64,000 nt of DNA from Mytilisepta virgata (Eukaryota > Mollusca > Bivalvia > Mytilida > Mytilidae). Both the position numbers and the translations under genes were made by a program. Positions 11,701 to 26,700 of this stretch are shown here, piece after piece. Numbering within the stretch: position 1 is the first letter of the stretch; the number at the start of each line of letters is the position of its first letter. The notes beneath the pieces were generated by a model that did not search any database, had not been told where the DNA came from, and saw nothing but the letters and a program-made list of their open reading frames with translations. The DNA lies in assembly GCA_028015205.1 (NCBI GenBank), contig CM051517.1:57039455-57103454 (forward strand), in the 5' to 3' direction.

Positions 11701-14700
11701 GAACAGTACATACACACTGTATCTAAGAACCATGGACAGTACATACACACTGTATCTAAGAACCATGGACAGTACATACACACTGTAAGAACCATGGTCA
11801 GTATATTCAGACTGTAAGAACCATGAACAGTACATATAGACTGTATCTAAGAACCATGAACTGTACATACACACTGTATCTAAGAACCATGGACAGTACA
11901 TACACACTGTATCTAAGAACCGTGGACAGTATATTCAGACTGTATCTAAGAACCATGAACAGTACATAAAGACTGTATCTAAGAACCATGAACAGTACAT
12001 ATAGACTGTATGTAAGAACCATGGACAGTACATGCACACTGTATCTAAGAACCATGGTCAGTACATACAGACTGTTTCTAAGAACCATGGTCAGTACATA
12101 CAGACTGTTTCTAAGAACCATGGTCAGTACATACAGATATCTAAGAACCATGGACAGTACATACAGACTGTATCTAAGAACCATGGACAGTACATAAACA
12201 CTGTATCTAAGAATCATGGTCAGTATATTCAGACTGTATCTAAGAACCATGAACAGTACATACACACTGTATCTAAGAACCAAGGTCAGTATATTCAGAC
12301 TATATCTAAGAACCTTGAACAGTACATACAGACTGTATCTAAGAACCATGGTCAGTACATACAGACAGTATCTAAGAACCATGGTCAGTACATACTATCT
12401 AAGAACCATGGTCAGTACATACACACATCGTATCTAGGAACCATGGTCAGTACATACACTGTATCTAAGAACCATAGACATTTTATACACACTGTATCTA
12501 AGAACAATGGTCAGTACATAAACACTGTATCTAAGAACCATGAACAGTACATACACACTGTATCTAAGAACCATGGTCAGTACACACACACACCGTATCT
12601 AGGAACCATGGTCAGTACATACACTGTATCTAAGAACCATAGACATTTTATACACACTGTATCTAAGAACAATGGTCAGTACATAAACACTGTATCTAAG
12701 AACCATGAACAGTACATACACGCTGTATCTAAGAACCATGGTCAGTACATACATACTGTATCCAACAACCATGGTCAATACATACATACTGTAAGAACCA
12801 TGGTCAGTACATGTACTTACAAGGTGTATCTAAGAACCATGACAGTACATACACACTGTATCTAAGAACCATGAACAGTACATGCACGCTGTATCTAAGA
12901 ACCATGAACAGTACATACACACTGTATCTAAGAACCATGGACAGTACATACACACTGTAAGAGCCATGGTCAGTATATTCAGACTGTAAGAACCATGAAC
13001 AGTACATATAGACTGTATCTAAGAACCATGAACTGTACATACACACTGTATCTAAGAACCACGAACTGTACATACACACTGTATCTAAGAACAATGACAG
13101 TACATACACACTGTATCTAAGAACCATGGTCTTCTGTTCAATCTTTATTAACAGTTCTAATGTCAAATCATCATATCACCAATGCTTTTGTTATTTTTAA
13201 AAGCTATATCTGGTTTAGATAATGGTACAGATCGTATAACTGACATAACATTGCGCACTATACTTATATCATTTTATTACTTTGGATATTTCTTCCAGAC
13301 TGAAGCAAACGAGATAAGATGGGATAAAATTACAAAGTTGGTAAGTACAAATAAATAATATTTGAAATAAATCTTTGTGCTCCACAATTTTATACAGCTA
13401 CAAATTATGGTAGACACATGAAAAAAACAGTTGTAGTAGCCATTTGGTCTGTCCGTCTGACTTTGTGAAGAAACCTTTTTCTGTCAAAGTTTTCTCAGCT
13501 TCTATAGAGGTGACTGATATTACATTTGACCTGGAACCACTTTCTGTTAGCTGATAGTTCGAAATTTTACAACACAAGTACACTTCACATACATTAATTG
13601 AAAGCAGCTACACAGGTCCAGACCTGATTTTTGTCTTTACCCTCAAATTAAAATTTTCATAGCTAGAGGCATATCTACATTTAATTTACAATAATAATTA
13701 GGTTTTGGATTTTAGGGGCAAAATTCCTGTGTATTATACACAAATTCATTCTATACACCACAGAATATGGTCTAATATCAGTATTACAGATCTAGATATA
13801 AGGAATTAGGTAACTCAACAGATAAAAAAAATTAAATCTAAAAATTAAAATCTACCAAACAGAAAATTTAACATGAAACTGTTTCATGCTTTTTGGGGGT
13901 ATTCTTTAGCGTGCACATTATTGTCTATATACATGTACAATTTGTACATATATGTCAACTTCAAACTTCTCTCTTAATTTTTCAGGGTGATCAAATGAGC
14001 AGACAAGGCGAGGTTGTTGTATCCCTCAGATTCAACCAAGAGACAAAATCCATTGATTTTGCTGGTAATTAAGAGTTTGTTCATTCCAATTTGTTAGATC
14101 ATATACAGTCATAATACTTGCATTGCATTTTATGTGAAAACATTATTTCTTCATATAATGGCTCAAATATACATTTTTTATCTTGAAGTCATATACAATG
14201 AAAAGAAAGGACTTGACAGATTAAGTTGTATGAATGGAAAGTTTATCCAATTACTTTTCATCCATACAATTATTAATTTGTCATTGTTTAACATGAAGTG
14301 GACAGTTTTTTGAAGAATTTTTAAGAATCCAAACACCTTTTTAAAATTGATATATAAAATGCTCTGATGATGATAATTCTAAGTTAGAATGATAAAATGT
14401 GACCTTGAGGAGTGATTTTGACTGTATTGAAATAAAAAAAAATAAGCTGAAATTTATCTAGAGTGGATAAAAGTAGATTAAACCTTTCATCCATATTTCA
14501 GCTATGACAAAAGAGTATCCTTCTACAATAGTTGTTTTTATAGATGTACATATTGTATTGAGTTTGAAATGTTGAAAGTGAAATGTGATAAGAATAAAAC
14601 AGTGAATATATGAGCTGATGTTTGTATTTATGGTATCATGAAACTTTGTACATGAATAGCTTGTGATATATACAACAGCAGTTTGATGTTAAACGGATAC

Positions 14701-17700
14701 TGTGACCTTTAGGTCATGGGTCATCGACTTTGAATTTCTTTATAGAATTTTAATATTAGAATACAGGTTAAGGTTTAGATTTAAGGTAGTTTTTCATGAA
14801 GGAGTTATGATATCATCATGAAAATTTTTACATGGATAGCTTGTGATATGAACAACAGCATTTTGATGTAAAACGGATGCTGTGACCTTGAGGTCATGGG
14901 TCATCGACTTTGAATTTCAATATTAGAATCCAGGTTCAGGTTTAAGGTAGCTTTTCAGGAAGGAGTTGATTGAGGTAGTTTTTAAATGAAGTATTGAGAG
15001 GTAGTATTTCATCTACCCTATTAGGGACTTCAGTGTCAACAATATACAAATGTAATTCTTTTTACTAAATACTTACATCATTGGCTGGGCATGTAGTGTC
15101 CATAGGACACATATATACTTTCTGTTCTTCATCTTCAAGTGGTAATAGGGCTTTCAACATGGAGAAAAACTGCCCTTCCATGCAAATACAAGTCTGCCCC
15201 TTACACTATTTTCTGCAGATTTCTTTCTTTTTATTTATAAAGACCCTATTTTTAAATTTATTTAATCAAATTGTTTCAGGTCCTGACCACATGCTTGGGT
15301 TTGCCCGCCGTATGACAGAGGAATTTCTTGAGGCGGCTACTAGACCAGCTAAGCCATCTGAAATCCCAGATGGTAAGTGAAAGCTTTTTTTGGATATACT
15401 GGTTTCAATTTCATCTGGTTTCTATACAAAATAAACATGTTTAGCAAGTAACTTTTGAACAAGTTAAATGATATGATTTATATTTTAATACTCCACAAAC
15501 AAAACCTGTAGGAATCTCCCTGAATCATCCTGTTTGTTTATCTGGCATGTAATAATAACTGATGTGAAACAAATCAGTATTTTTCATTTTAAACTTCCAA
15601 CAAAGACAGTAAACCTTATCTTTATGTGTATATGTAACAGTAAAATTAGTCTGCCAGATTATTTTTCCTAGGTAAATAAGTCTGGTGGATTTTTTTTCTA
15701 GTAAAAGAAGCAATGGATAATTTTTATAGTAAAATTAGTCCAATGTTATTAATATTAGTCCGGAACATTTTTCCTAGGAATAATCATGTAGAATAAATAT
15801 TCCCGGGAAACTGTTCTTTCACATAAAACAAAATTCCATTATCAAGGGAAAAATTTGTAACCTTTTTTCAGATAATATTTTTTTTCAATTTCAGTTTTTG
15901 AAACAATATATTTATTTTCTTGTAAATACCAAGAAATTTCATCATATTCTTCTTCCTCCATTTCCATATAATGACAATAAATCATTTTTGTTGTGAGTAC
16001 TTTTCATAATGAATGTAAAATATGTTTATCAACATAACATTAGCTGGAATTCAAGGAAATAAAAATAGGAAAAATACATAAATCAATAATCAGTATAATA
16101 ATTATATCTCTGGATGGATGTATTTTCTTAGTAAATTTTTATTTATTTCTATCTATTCAATTAAAAGTGTATATTGTCTTTATCTGTAATAAATTCCTTT
16201 TTCCCTTAATATTCATTTTCCACAATATATCATATTTTAGAAGTATTTGCTTTTTTGTTTCTTTCATAATAAGTACTGAGACTACTATAATACTAAAGAT
16301 GGACTAGATTTCCTATTAATTTTTGTCAACAATTTTTTCTAGTAAAATTGATCCTTGGACTAAAATTACTATTAGTTGGAATGTTTTTACTAGGAAAATT
16401 TGACACCATGGATCTATTTCCTTAGGGACATTAGTCCACCCAGACTTATTTTACTAGGACCAAATTATCACTTACTTATACACCTTTTTCTAGAAGTATG
16501 TAGTAATGAAATGTTATATCCAAATGCATAATAGGAATTCAAGACTCTCTCTCTTATGTCACCATGACTTACACTACACTAAATTGTTAGGGAAAACTTT
16601 TTATACCAATTTTGGGGGTGCTGATTAATGTATTAAAGTTAAAGCTTTCAACAAAAATGTTGCAATTTACATCAAATTGATTATTTAAGATAAAAAATAA
16701 ACTACAAATGCAAATGTATGAGTTTCAAGACCACACACTAGAGTTGTATTAGCTTGATAATAAAGTTAAATATATTTATTTGTGTTTAGGTGTAATGTTG
16801 ATGGATATTGACAATGCCAATGCCCACAACATAAGAAAGGTTATGGCAGATGTCGTTGGAAATGATGGTAAGTTTCCAGGTTATACATGGTTAAATGACA
16901 TTTTGTAGCTTTAAAAGACATGTTGGAATTCAGGACAGTTGTTCTCTCAAATTGTTGTGCTTTTGTGTATTTTTTTTTGACCTGCTGTTTTTTAAAAAAT
17001 ATCAGCAAAGAATACCGAAGTGTAATATCAGAGGATAATACCATAACGCAGAAGTCCATAGACAAGGCAAATCAAAAACTAAAACACCACGTACACATAA
17101 CTAAAGGAAAAATACATGTAAAAAAGATTCTTATTAAAGTAAATTATGAAACCATATGAGAATTGGTTTTGTTTTTATTTTGGTATGCTTTCAAAGATGT
17201 ATATTAAAAGGAAATTGTGAAAATTCATTATTGTTTTAAAACATTTACCATTACTTCTATTCATTTTATAATTTTTACAAATTCAGATAGTCATGTGGTA
17301 TGTATATGAAATTGGTGTGTGTGTATTTAGTGAACATATGAATGTGGTGCTACCCAATAAAGTGACTGTTTCTAAATTAATGAAAAGATGGAAAAAACAT
17401 ATTGCAGATATGTGTAAACTTAGAGCAAATCATGAACTAATTATATATTTGGTAACTACACTCTCCTGACAAGTGCTCAATAACTTATGATAATGTCTTT
17501 AGACTTACATTATGATGCTGTTTTCTTTTAAAGTGAACAAAGAGGTTGATATCAGCAAAGATTGTCTGATAATGAGAGCCTCAAGAGGTGTCTTCAGCTG
17601 GCTATAAGGTTGTGAAGTTGCAATTAAAAACATCAATCATTGACCTTAAAGCTTACATTACAATAAATTTTGGGGGCCTCAGTGGCCGAATGGTCTAGGT

Positions 17701-20700
17701 AATTCGTCATGACTACTAATGATCAGAGTCTGTCCACGCTGATGTTGTGAGTTCGAATCTCACCTGTGGTGGGGTGTGTTCGACTCCGATCTTGATTGAC
17801 AAGGATTGCCAATTTTCCTTCCGAAGGTCGGTGGTTCTCCCCAGGTACTCCGGCTTCCTCCACCAATAAAAACTGGCCGCAGCGAAATAGCAAAATCTGC
17901 TGAAAACAGCGTAAAACCCCAACTAAACAAACAAACAAACAATTAATTTTCATCCAGAATCCTGTTATCGAGCACTGGTCAGGGGAGATTTTTTTAAATG
18001 AAATATTTGGGCATAGTCATTTTGGATATATATATATATATTTGAGTATTTGTCTTAAACCTTAAGTGAAATTCTGATTTAGAGGCAGGCATTTGATTCT
18101 CTTAAATATCTTTAACTCCTATTTATATATTATACACTGTTTCTATTTATTGCTTACCTATTCACGATCATATCATTATGTACATTTCACGATAATATCA
18201 TTATATATATATTCACGATCATATCATTATATATATATTTACAATCATATCATTATGTACATTTCATGATAATATCATTATACATTGTATATATATCATA
18301 TATGTATTCAAGATCATATCTTTATGATTTCTTCTCTTTATGAAAAAAATTATATTAAAGTAGTGCTTATTTTTTTAAATGGAAGCTTAAAGCAACATCT
18401 ATTAGCATTAGAAGCTTGTGCTATGTTTTTTTTAGCTTGGTTTAACTTTTTGATGTGGGAAAAAATCTAATTTTTCAGGCAATCATTTTGTTAATTTGTT
18501 TAATAAGTGGCAACATAATGTCAATATTCAGTATTATTTGTTTGGTTTTAATAACCGTAATAAAACAGAAATCTTAATGAATAAAAGAATATCAAGTTTT
18601 TGCAAATTCTTGACAATCAAATTACCCTTATATGTATGTCACAATATTAAATTATGTAATTCGTGCCAGTAGCTAGACCCAAGGTAAACTGGTGCAATTC
18701 TTTCTTAAAAAGTTATGATTTGATAAATCTTTGAGTATAGATAAGTTTTTTGTAATTTCACTTACTTTAATTTTGCCTAGAGCAAATGTAGATGTTTTTT
18801 TACCTTTGTATAACTTATGCACTGATGATGATTCTTTAGTAGTACAAACATGGACGTACAGTGCAACAAAGTTGGTGAAGTTAGTTATTATCATATACGA
18901 ATAGAAAGTTCAAAATTCCATGATGCATAATACTACCTCAGAAATGTTGTTTAACATTTTTATATTTTAATAGTATTTCAGCGTTTTAATATCCGTAGAG
19001 GATATTGGGGGATCAGGAGATTAGCCCCAGAATGGTATCCTGAAGATATCGCCTTCTTATCCCCAAATGATAACAAAAACAGTAAGTTAATTATAATTTT
19101 TAATTTAAAAAACATGCATTCCTTAAAACTAAAGAACAGTATTCATGTGAGTGGTTTTAGCTTTCCTAAAACAAAACAACAGAATGTTAAAAAAAAGGTT
19201 ATATCGGGATAAATGTAGATGAGAAAACAAATTGAAAACGAAATTTAGTATACTTGGTAGTGAAATGTTCTATTAACTCAAAGAAAAAGACATAAAACAT
19301 TTGTTATCCTATTGTGAATGTTTAAAGATTGAAATAACACTAAATGGACCTCCATCACATTTCTGAACTTTTTAACAATCCAACACATATTACCACAACC
19401 ATTAGTATAGATTGAAAGTTTCCATATTCCTTGTCATAACCATTGAAATTGCTGGATGTTTAAAACTGTCACGTATTATTTCTATCAGGTAATATTGTTA
19501 TTTTTTCTTTTGTAGAGGATAAAAGGCTTACCAGGGCCGAATGTGTACGTGTTGTACAGGCATACCAGCAACATGTATCTGCTGTAAGGACTAGTTTTAT
19601 TTTGAATTATTGCTGTTGGAATATATCTAAAATGCAGTGTGTAACTCCAAAAGCAATCTAATTAAAATTAAATCTTGGCATTATCACATTATTTTCTGTA
19701 TTGCTCATGAGAGATCTTAACAAATTTCACCTTTACCTGTCATCGTTTCATTATGATTCTGGCATTCTTTTAGTATGGCATCATCATTGCTCTATTTGTA
19801 GGGATATTTGAAATGCGTTTTGTATAGTAAATGAATGCAGTTATCTTTTATTATTTTTTATTTTAATCAGGGTATTTATAAGTTTATAAGAGCAAATCGG
19901 CAGAAAGTAAAAAAAAAGATAGGTGAGTTGTTAATGTAAATATCTATATATTTTTTTTTTAAATGATTAAAATGATGATCACATTCATGGTTTCTTTTTT
20001 TTTAAATAGAACATCCTAAGTACTGGTAGGCAATTTCAAGAAAAATCCCCATTGCTACATTTCTAAGCTGCTTGATACAATCACTAATTAAACTTTATTG
20101 CAGGCTCTTCTCACCAACAAATGTTTGCAAATATAGTAAATTGCCATCAGTGCTGCAAAAGGATGACTGTAAAATTGCTGTATATTTGTAATTCCCATAT
20201 TTTGCTATTCCTTCTTCTTGATCAATAACCTTTCACTTTATTTAATAGTGTTGAAGAAAATCCAGTCGGTGAAACAACATCAAAAAAAAAGAAAACTGAA
20301 AGTGAAAATGGTATTTGTAATAATATTTCTATATACCCAGCTTCAAAGAAGTGGATACATTCTTGATTTATTCTGTTCTCTATATTATGTTTAAAGTATA
20401 GTTCCAATTTAGAAATAAGGCCTGTACTACCAAGTAACAGTAGTATATGGATGCCTGGGTCTATTACAGTATTGTTAATCTAAAAAGTTTTAAGATATTT
20501 CTGTACTATCATGTTTAATGTTAAAGAAGTAAAACAAGAGTATAAATTTTAATGCAAACAACCTTCATAAGGCACGCTAGGGCGAAAGTTATTTATTTTT
20601 ATTTTACTATGATTAAATTGTTTCTTTAATGCTATCAGTCAAGTCTTCATGACACCTACCTAGTTAACATTGAAATGTTTTTAAATTTTCAAACAATTTA

Positions 20701-23700
20701 TCTAGCATTGATTTATTATGTCAATTAATTGTAATTTTTGCTTCCTGTAGAAAATTGCTTTGAACAAAATGGCATTGAAACAGAAGAAAGTTCACCAGAG
20801 ACTGCACAAGGTATTAATATATTATATTTCCTTTAACATTGTTTTGTTTTAAAAATGATTGTTATCTCTTATATCACATGGTTTGCCATGAAAGTTTTAT
20901 CTTTATAAGCATAATCTCTTTTTCAGTGTTGTGTTGTACACAATTATTATTATTTTTAAATAACTATGAATATGAAAAATAAAGGATGTGGGTATGCATC
21001 TATGAGACAACATCCCCGCTCCACCCCCCTCCCGTAAAAAAAAAGAATGTGGCAAAAATGACATCGTCTAGGAGTCATCATGTGTCCTTCAACATGAGTG
21101 ACAGCCCATACCATATAACAAGCACTGAATGGCACTGAATCAAAGTTCAAATCAAATCAACTACATTTATTGGAAAATCAACATGAAACATTGACGTCTT
21201 TCACACAGTGTACAGATATCACTTCAACACAACATGATACATATATATGCATAAAACATTGGTATAATATCTGAACAGAGCAATCATATGAAGCATATTA
21301 ATTAACATTAAGACAGTTAAAGGCTCTTTCAATAAATTTACAAATTTGTCTGGTGTCATTCTTGTTTGTTGGATTCAAAATATGATCAAAGGTAGCAGCG
21401 GCCTTTCCATTTATTGATAGTTCTAAAGGGTCTATTTTAAAAATTATGAAATAAATTCTTACATGTAGGTCTGAAAATTGGGTACAATATAAAATAAAAT
21501 GCTGTTCATCCTCTAATGTTTTACATTTGTCGCAAAGTCTTAAGTGTCTAGGACTTTAGGGACAGGTATACCTTCCTCTTTCTATTGAAAGTGAATGAGC
21601 ACTAATTCTCAGTTTTGTTAAATTTTATTACTATACACTTTGAAATGTCAAATTCAAGATATTTTTGTAAAGAAAAATCAGTGTAATAGTTTGCAAAATT
21701 ACCACAAATCCCAGAATAAAGCATCTCAGATATAAAAAAAAAACAGATAACAAACAACTATAAGTAAAAATAAGACAACCACTGGAAATACAGCATCCTG
21801 GCTTTGAGACAAGCACACATAGAATGCAGCAGGATTAAACCTTTATGTGAATATTCGACCCTCCCCATAAAACATGGGTAAATGGTTATATACAAAATAT
21901 GAAGACAAGCAATAAAAATGTCCATTCAAACTGAATATTTTGGCAAGTTTGTTTATCAAACAATGTAAATCTAAAAACAAATACTGTATATTGACATAAC
22001 ATTTCTTTTTTTTCTAAGAATTACTTTTAAAAGAACTGTCCACAACACCTGACAGACTTGTAAAAGAAGATATTCTGCATGTATGTGGGGAAGTTCTTGA
22101 GAGATATGATATTAGAACTTTGAATCCAGGTCAATGGTTGACAGATAAAGTAAGTATTTATAAAATTGTTTTATGTTTTTTGAACAGTTTAATAATAATT
22201 GTCTGTCTGAAACAGTACAAGATAATAAAAAAAAAAGAGTAGACATAAACAATACTTTTATGTCTGGACATCTCAGTTCATAAAATGGAGTTTTAGCATT
22301 TTGAAAGTCTAAATGTTAGAATTATTAGACAATCTTTTGTTGGTTAATCAAACTAATTGAGTCGTCCAAGAAAACATAAAAATTGTAAAGTTGTTTAAAA
22401 AGGTTATGCTTTTATACCTCACAATGATTCTGAATGGAGAATTTCCAATAAAAAAAAGTAATGCACTTGAAAATTTCAAAAAATGTGTATTTTGAATTTA
22501 TCAACCCAGACTTATCCTAATATTTGTTAAACTCTTATTTGAAATATTTTTCATGCATTTTTCTGCATATTTCATGCATTACGGGGTTGTAATACTTAAT
22601 TTTAGCTGAGCTGGATTTTTAATGTGCTAGCTCACAAGGTAACTGTCTGCAGGAAGACATATCACCCTACTTGGACACATTATACTGACTTCGAGCTGAC
22701 CAGTCGATCTTTGCTCTTACTCCTAGATGCCGCATGCTTGGTGGAGAAGCAGCAAATTCCAATTTTAATGTCTTTGGTTTGACCAAGCCGGGGATCGAAC
22801 CCGCGACCTTCTGCACATGAGGCAAGTGCACTACAACGAGACCACCGAGGTGGTAAATTTCCATAGGAGAAAGTTTTTAATTCTCTTAAGACATGATAGA
22901 ACAAAATTGTTTCAATTACAACTTACCTCATTTCATCTTTCACCTGAGTAACAAGACAATTCACATTGATTAAGGTATTCAAATTCTGAAAAATCTGTTT
23001 TACAAACTTAGGTGTCTAGACAGTAGTAGATTAATAACAACCATACGTAAAAACATTCTTTCTACTGCAATTTTTTTATTAGGGTCAAGTAAAAAATATT
23101 AAATCAGTCTTCGTTTCTAATTTGAAACTGAATTTGCAGATGGACATGTACTAATATATCAATACAAATCAGTTAATAGCTTAGCTTACCAAAAGATGTG
23201 CCTATCATAACAAACAAATTTACTTTTTCAGGTCATAAATGCATACCTTGCAGTGTTGCAAAAAAATATTAACATGTCCGGATCCTCCCACATATTTGTT
23301 TTCCCTACATACATGGCAGTTTTGTGGGACAGAGGATGCTTTGACACATGGCTCAATCGTAGTGTATGTATTTTGCTTTCTATTGATTCATTTTGGACAG
23401 TTAAGGAAAAGTTCTTATATGTCTTATTCATATAAAAGCAAAGGACTAAAAAAACATTTAAATACATGCTAGTGATTTCTTTAAATTAACACTAAATTGA
23501 CATTGTCTGTTAATCTGCATATGCACTAGAATACATTACAATATATTGCAATAAGCATAGAGACAAAATAGCTTTCTGCAGTAGATATACAGCTGATGGA
23601 TTTATCTTATTAAATGGTAACAAAAACAAACTCCAAGAACTTTTCATAACGGCAAACGATACACACAAATACCTAAAATTCACCTATGAAATATCTTTGT

Positions 23701-26700
23701 AGAGAATTATATTTTTAGATACTGAAGTATATAAAGGCAATAGATTTTAGATTCTAGAATCCTAGATCTTAAGACTTTCAGAAAACCAACAGAAACTTTT
23801 CAATACTTGGATAGAAATAGTTGTCATCCTAAAAGCTTATTCAAAGGTTTCATTAAAGGAGAGATTATCCTTCATATAAGAAACACAAACGATATCTATG
23901 AACGTACCAAGATCATTAATTCATTTAGAGAAAAGTTATTACAAAGAAATTATAAGCAAACAGAAATCATTGTATCTACCTCAAACTTAGAACGAAACAA
24001 TTTACCGTCTAACCCCGAAAAACCAGATGTTAAAACGATTATCTTTATTACTAAATATGACCCAGCAGTGAAACAATTTAAAAGATCAATTGTAAAATAT
24101 TGGGATTTGATAGAGAATGACCCTGAACTCTCAATCATTTTAAGTAAGAAACCAGTTATAGCATATAAAAGACACAAAAATTTACAAGAAAAGTTGACAA
24201 GGCCTGATAAATCGTGAAAGTAAAACCTTATAAGAAATACGAGTGATAAACACATTCGAAACATTCAAAGATAATTAAACTTTATACAGACGTAATATAA
24301 ATAATGAAATGGATGAACCATGAGATGGAGCAAAGTGAGTTATTAATTAATAAAGAAAAGAAAAGAGGTGTGTTACTAAATTCAATCAAACAGTGAAGCA
24401 ATTAGAATGATCTATCAGAAAAAACATTGATATTTGACTGATAAAAGGATCATATTTAAAAGAAAATAGTAGCATGTAAATGTTCAAGAAAATTGAGCTA
24501 GAGATGATAAATCTAAATCAATTAAAGTAAGTGCAGCTTTTATCAGATCATTTATTGTAACTGAATCATATTTTGCAACATACTGATTTTCCGGTGTACG
24601 GTCCATAATCTGTTACAATCTGTAAAACATCTAGACCGCTGAAGATCCTCGCCACGTAAAAAATAAGAGGTGAAACACCAGAAAATATTCCATAATCATA
24701 TAAAGCATAAAAAATAAATAAAAATAATGTCAACAATATATAATCTATGATTATTTCAAGAAAATTATTAATGCATATGAGCATATGATGAATACTTTTA
24801 AAATTATCAGTACATATGAGCATATAATATTGAAAACAGATCAATACTTTTTGCTTGGGTGGGTCTGGGTGACTTATATAAAAAAAAATTAAAAAAATTA
24901 ATTTCTACATTACAGGTGCAGTTATCCCAGTATGAATGGATACTAATGCCAGTCAATATAAATCAAAATCACTGGGTTTTATTGGCTGGACATGTTCCAT
25001 CTCAAACGGTTTCATTTCTTGACTCCATGAAAAGTGATGGACAATCATATATTGAAAAATGGTGGTAAGTTTCAGACTGTGACTGTTTTTCTTTATTATG
25101 GTTTTTAGTGCCAATGATAATTAACCTACTTGGACTCTAAAACTTATAATTATTTCCCTTTCAGGGATGTGTGCTTGTTTACAAATTTTTCCTTGCTATT
25201 ATGACCAAAATGGTACAGTGAATTTTAAAATTGCCTATTAATGTGATATACAAGTATTTCAGCTTCACAAAAGAATACTTAAGGTAGCATTTGTTGAAAA
25301 ATTAATTCTCACAAAAATTAAATGCAAATGATATGAACAAAAACGTTACTGTCTGTAAGGTCAACATGCTTTGAACTGGTATTGAACCAGACAATGTCCC
25401 AGAAAAGTTCAGAAGGGGAATATGTATCATGACCCTCTGGTGTTTACAACACACTATAAAACCCAGAGTATGATTGCCAACATGGTGACCACTAGTTAGA
25501 GTAAAAAAAATAGGGTGGACTATACTTAATTTGAATAGCACAGTCAAGATGTGCTCAATTTCACTGTAAGCTACCTACGGTTCTCATATCTGCTGGGGGG
25601 GGGGGGGGGGAGGATACTGTCGCACTATTAAACAAGCATATCAACTTAATATGTTATACATTTCTTACAGCCAATACATGAATATAAGAGCCAGTGTTAC
25701 TGGCGAGCTGAAAGACTGGGGAATAGGGCAGTTGTCATCAGCTTTCCAGAAAGACGGGCATAGTTGTGGGCCATTTGTACTTGTGGTATTATTATTTTTT
25801 TTTAAATTCATTATTTAGAAAGTTTTTTAAATTTTAAGTACAGAATTAAATTCTTGAATACAATTTAACAGGTATCATAGTCTTTAGTCAAATGACTTAA
25901 ATATATTTTTAAAACTGTATGTTTTGCAGATGGAAAACCAAGTATTTGTACCATCCCCATATATATATGTGATAACTACCACCATTAGGCAACAATATCC
26001 AGATTTTATAAAAAAAAAAAAAAAAAAAAAGAAAACACTGTATGTTTTTGTCAATTTTATCCTATTTGTTTTAGTTGCTATTAATCCTATTTCAGTAATA
26101 AGATGTTTTTTAAATAATGTCAAAGCAATTTTCCTTGGTAAATTTTTAAAAAAAAAGGAGAAGTTGATTTTAGTAAAAGGCAATACTCTTTGATATGTAT
26201 TGTTCACATTAATACATATATTTTCAAACTCAGAAATCAAATCAAATCTCTAATTTCTCAAATGTTATTTCAGTCTTGGATGTGTTTCGATACCTAATCT
26301 CATGTGTGCATTCCTGGTTTTATACGCTCATATACCTGAAATGTAGAGAAAACAATACTTGGGCCAAAACAAATTGATTATTAGTTCTTTGGATTTTGAG
26401 AGGACAAAAATTTAAAATTGAAAATATGGTGCAGAATTTTGAATTTTTTACTACCATATGCAAAAAAAATGTTTTTTTATTAAAAACTATCTTGCTGAAA
26501 TAACTGCGACAAATTCCAAAGGTTTAAACATTAATTTGGTGTGGCCTTATCAAAAAATTGTTTTTGGTATCTTTTCAAATAAAGGTATTATAACTAAAAA
26601 AACAATTTTTGGTAATATACAGTTCATTGATGTACTATGGCCTATGTGATGAGAATTGCTAAAAGCAAAAAACAAGTGTCTTTTTTTCAGAATGCATTGG

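Noticed and set aside
17673..17760. tRNA gene
   Set aside because: A and B boxes are present, but the segment continues into a SINE body and AAAC tail and recurs at 33085-33334; it is a tRNA-derived SINE head.
25924..26193. 89-codon ORF after the catalytic Cys exon of the protease gene
   Set aside because: It runs through a poly-A tract, and the proper Ulp1 continuation (NALALTRG) is at 26691 in matching phase.
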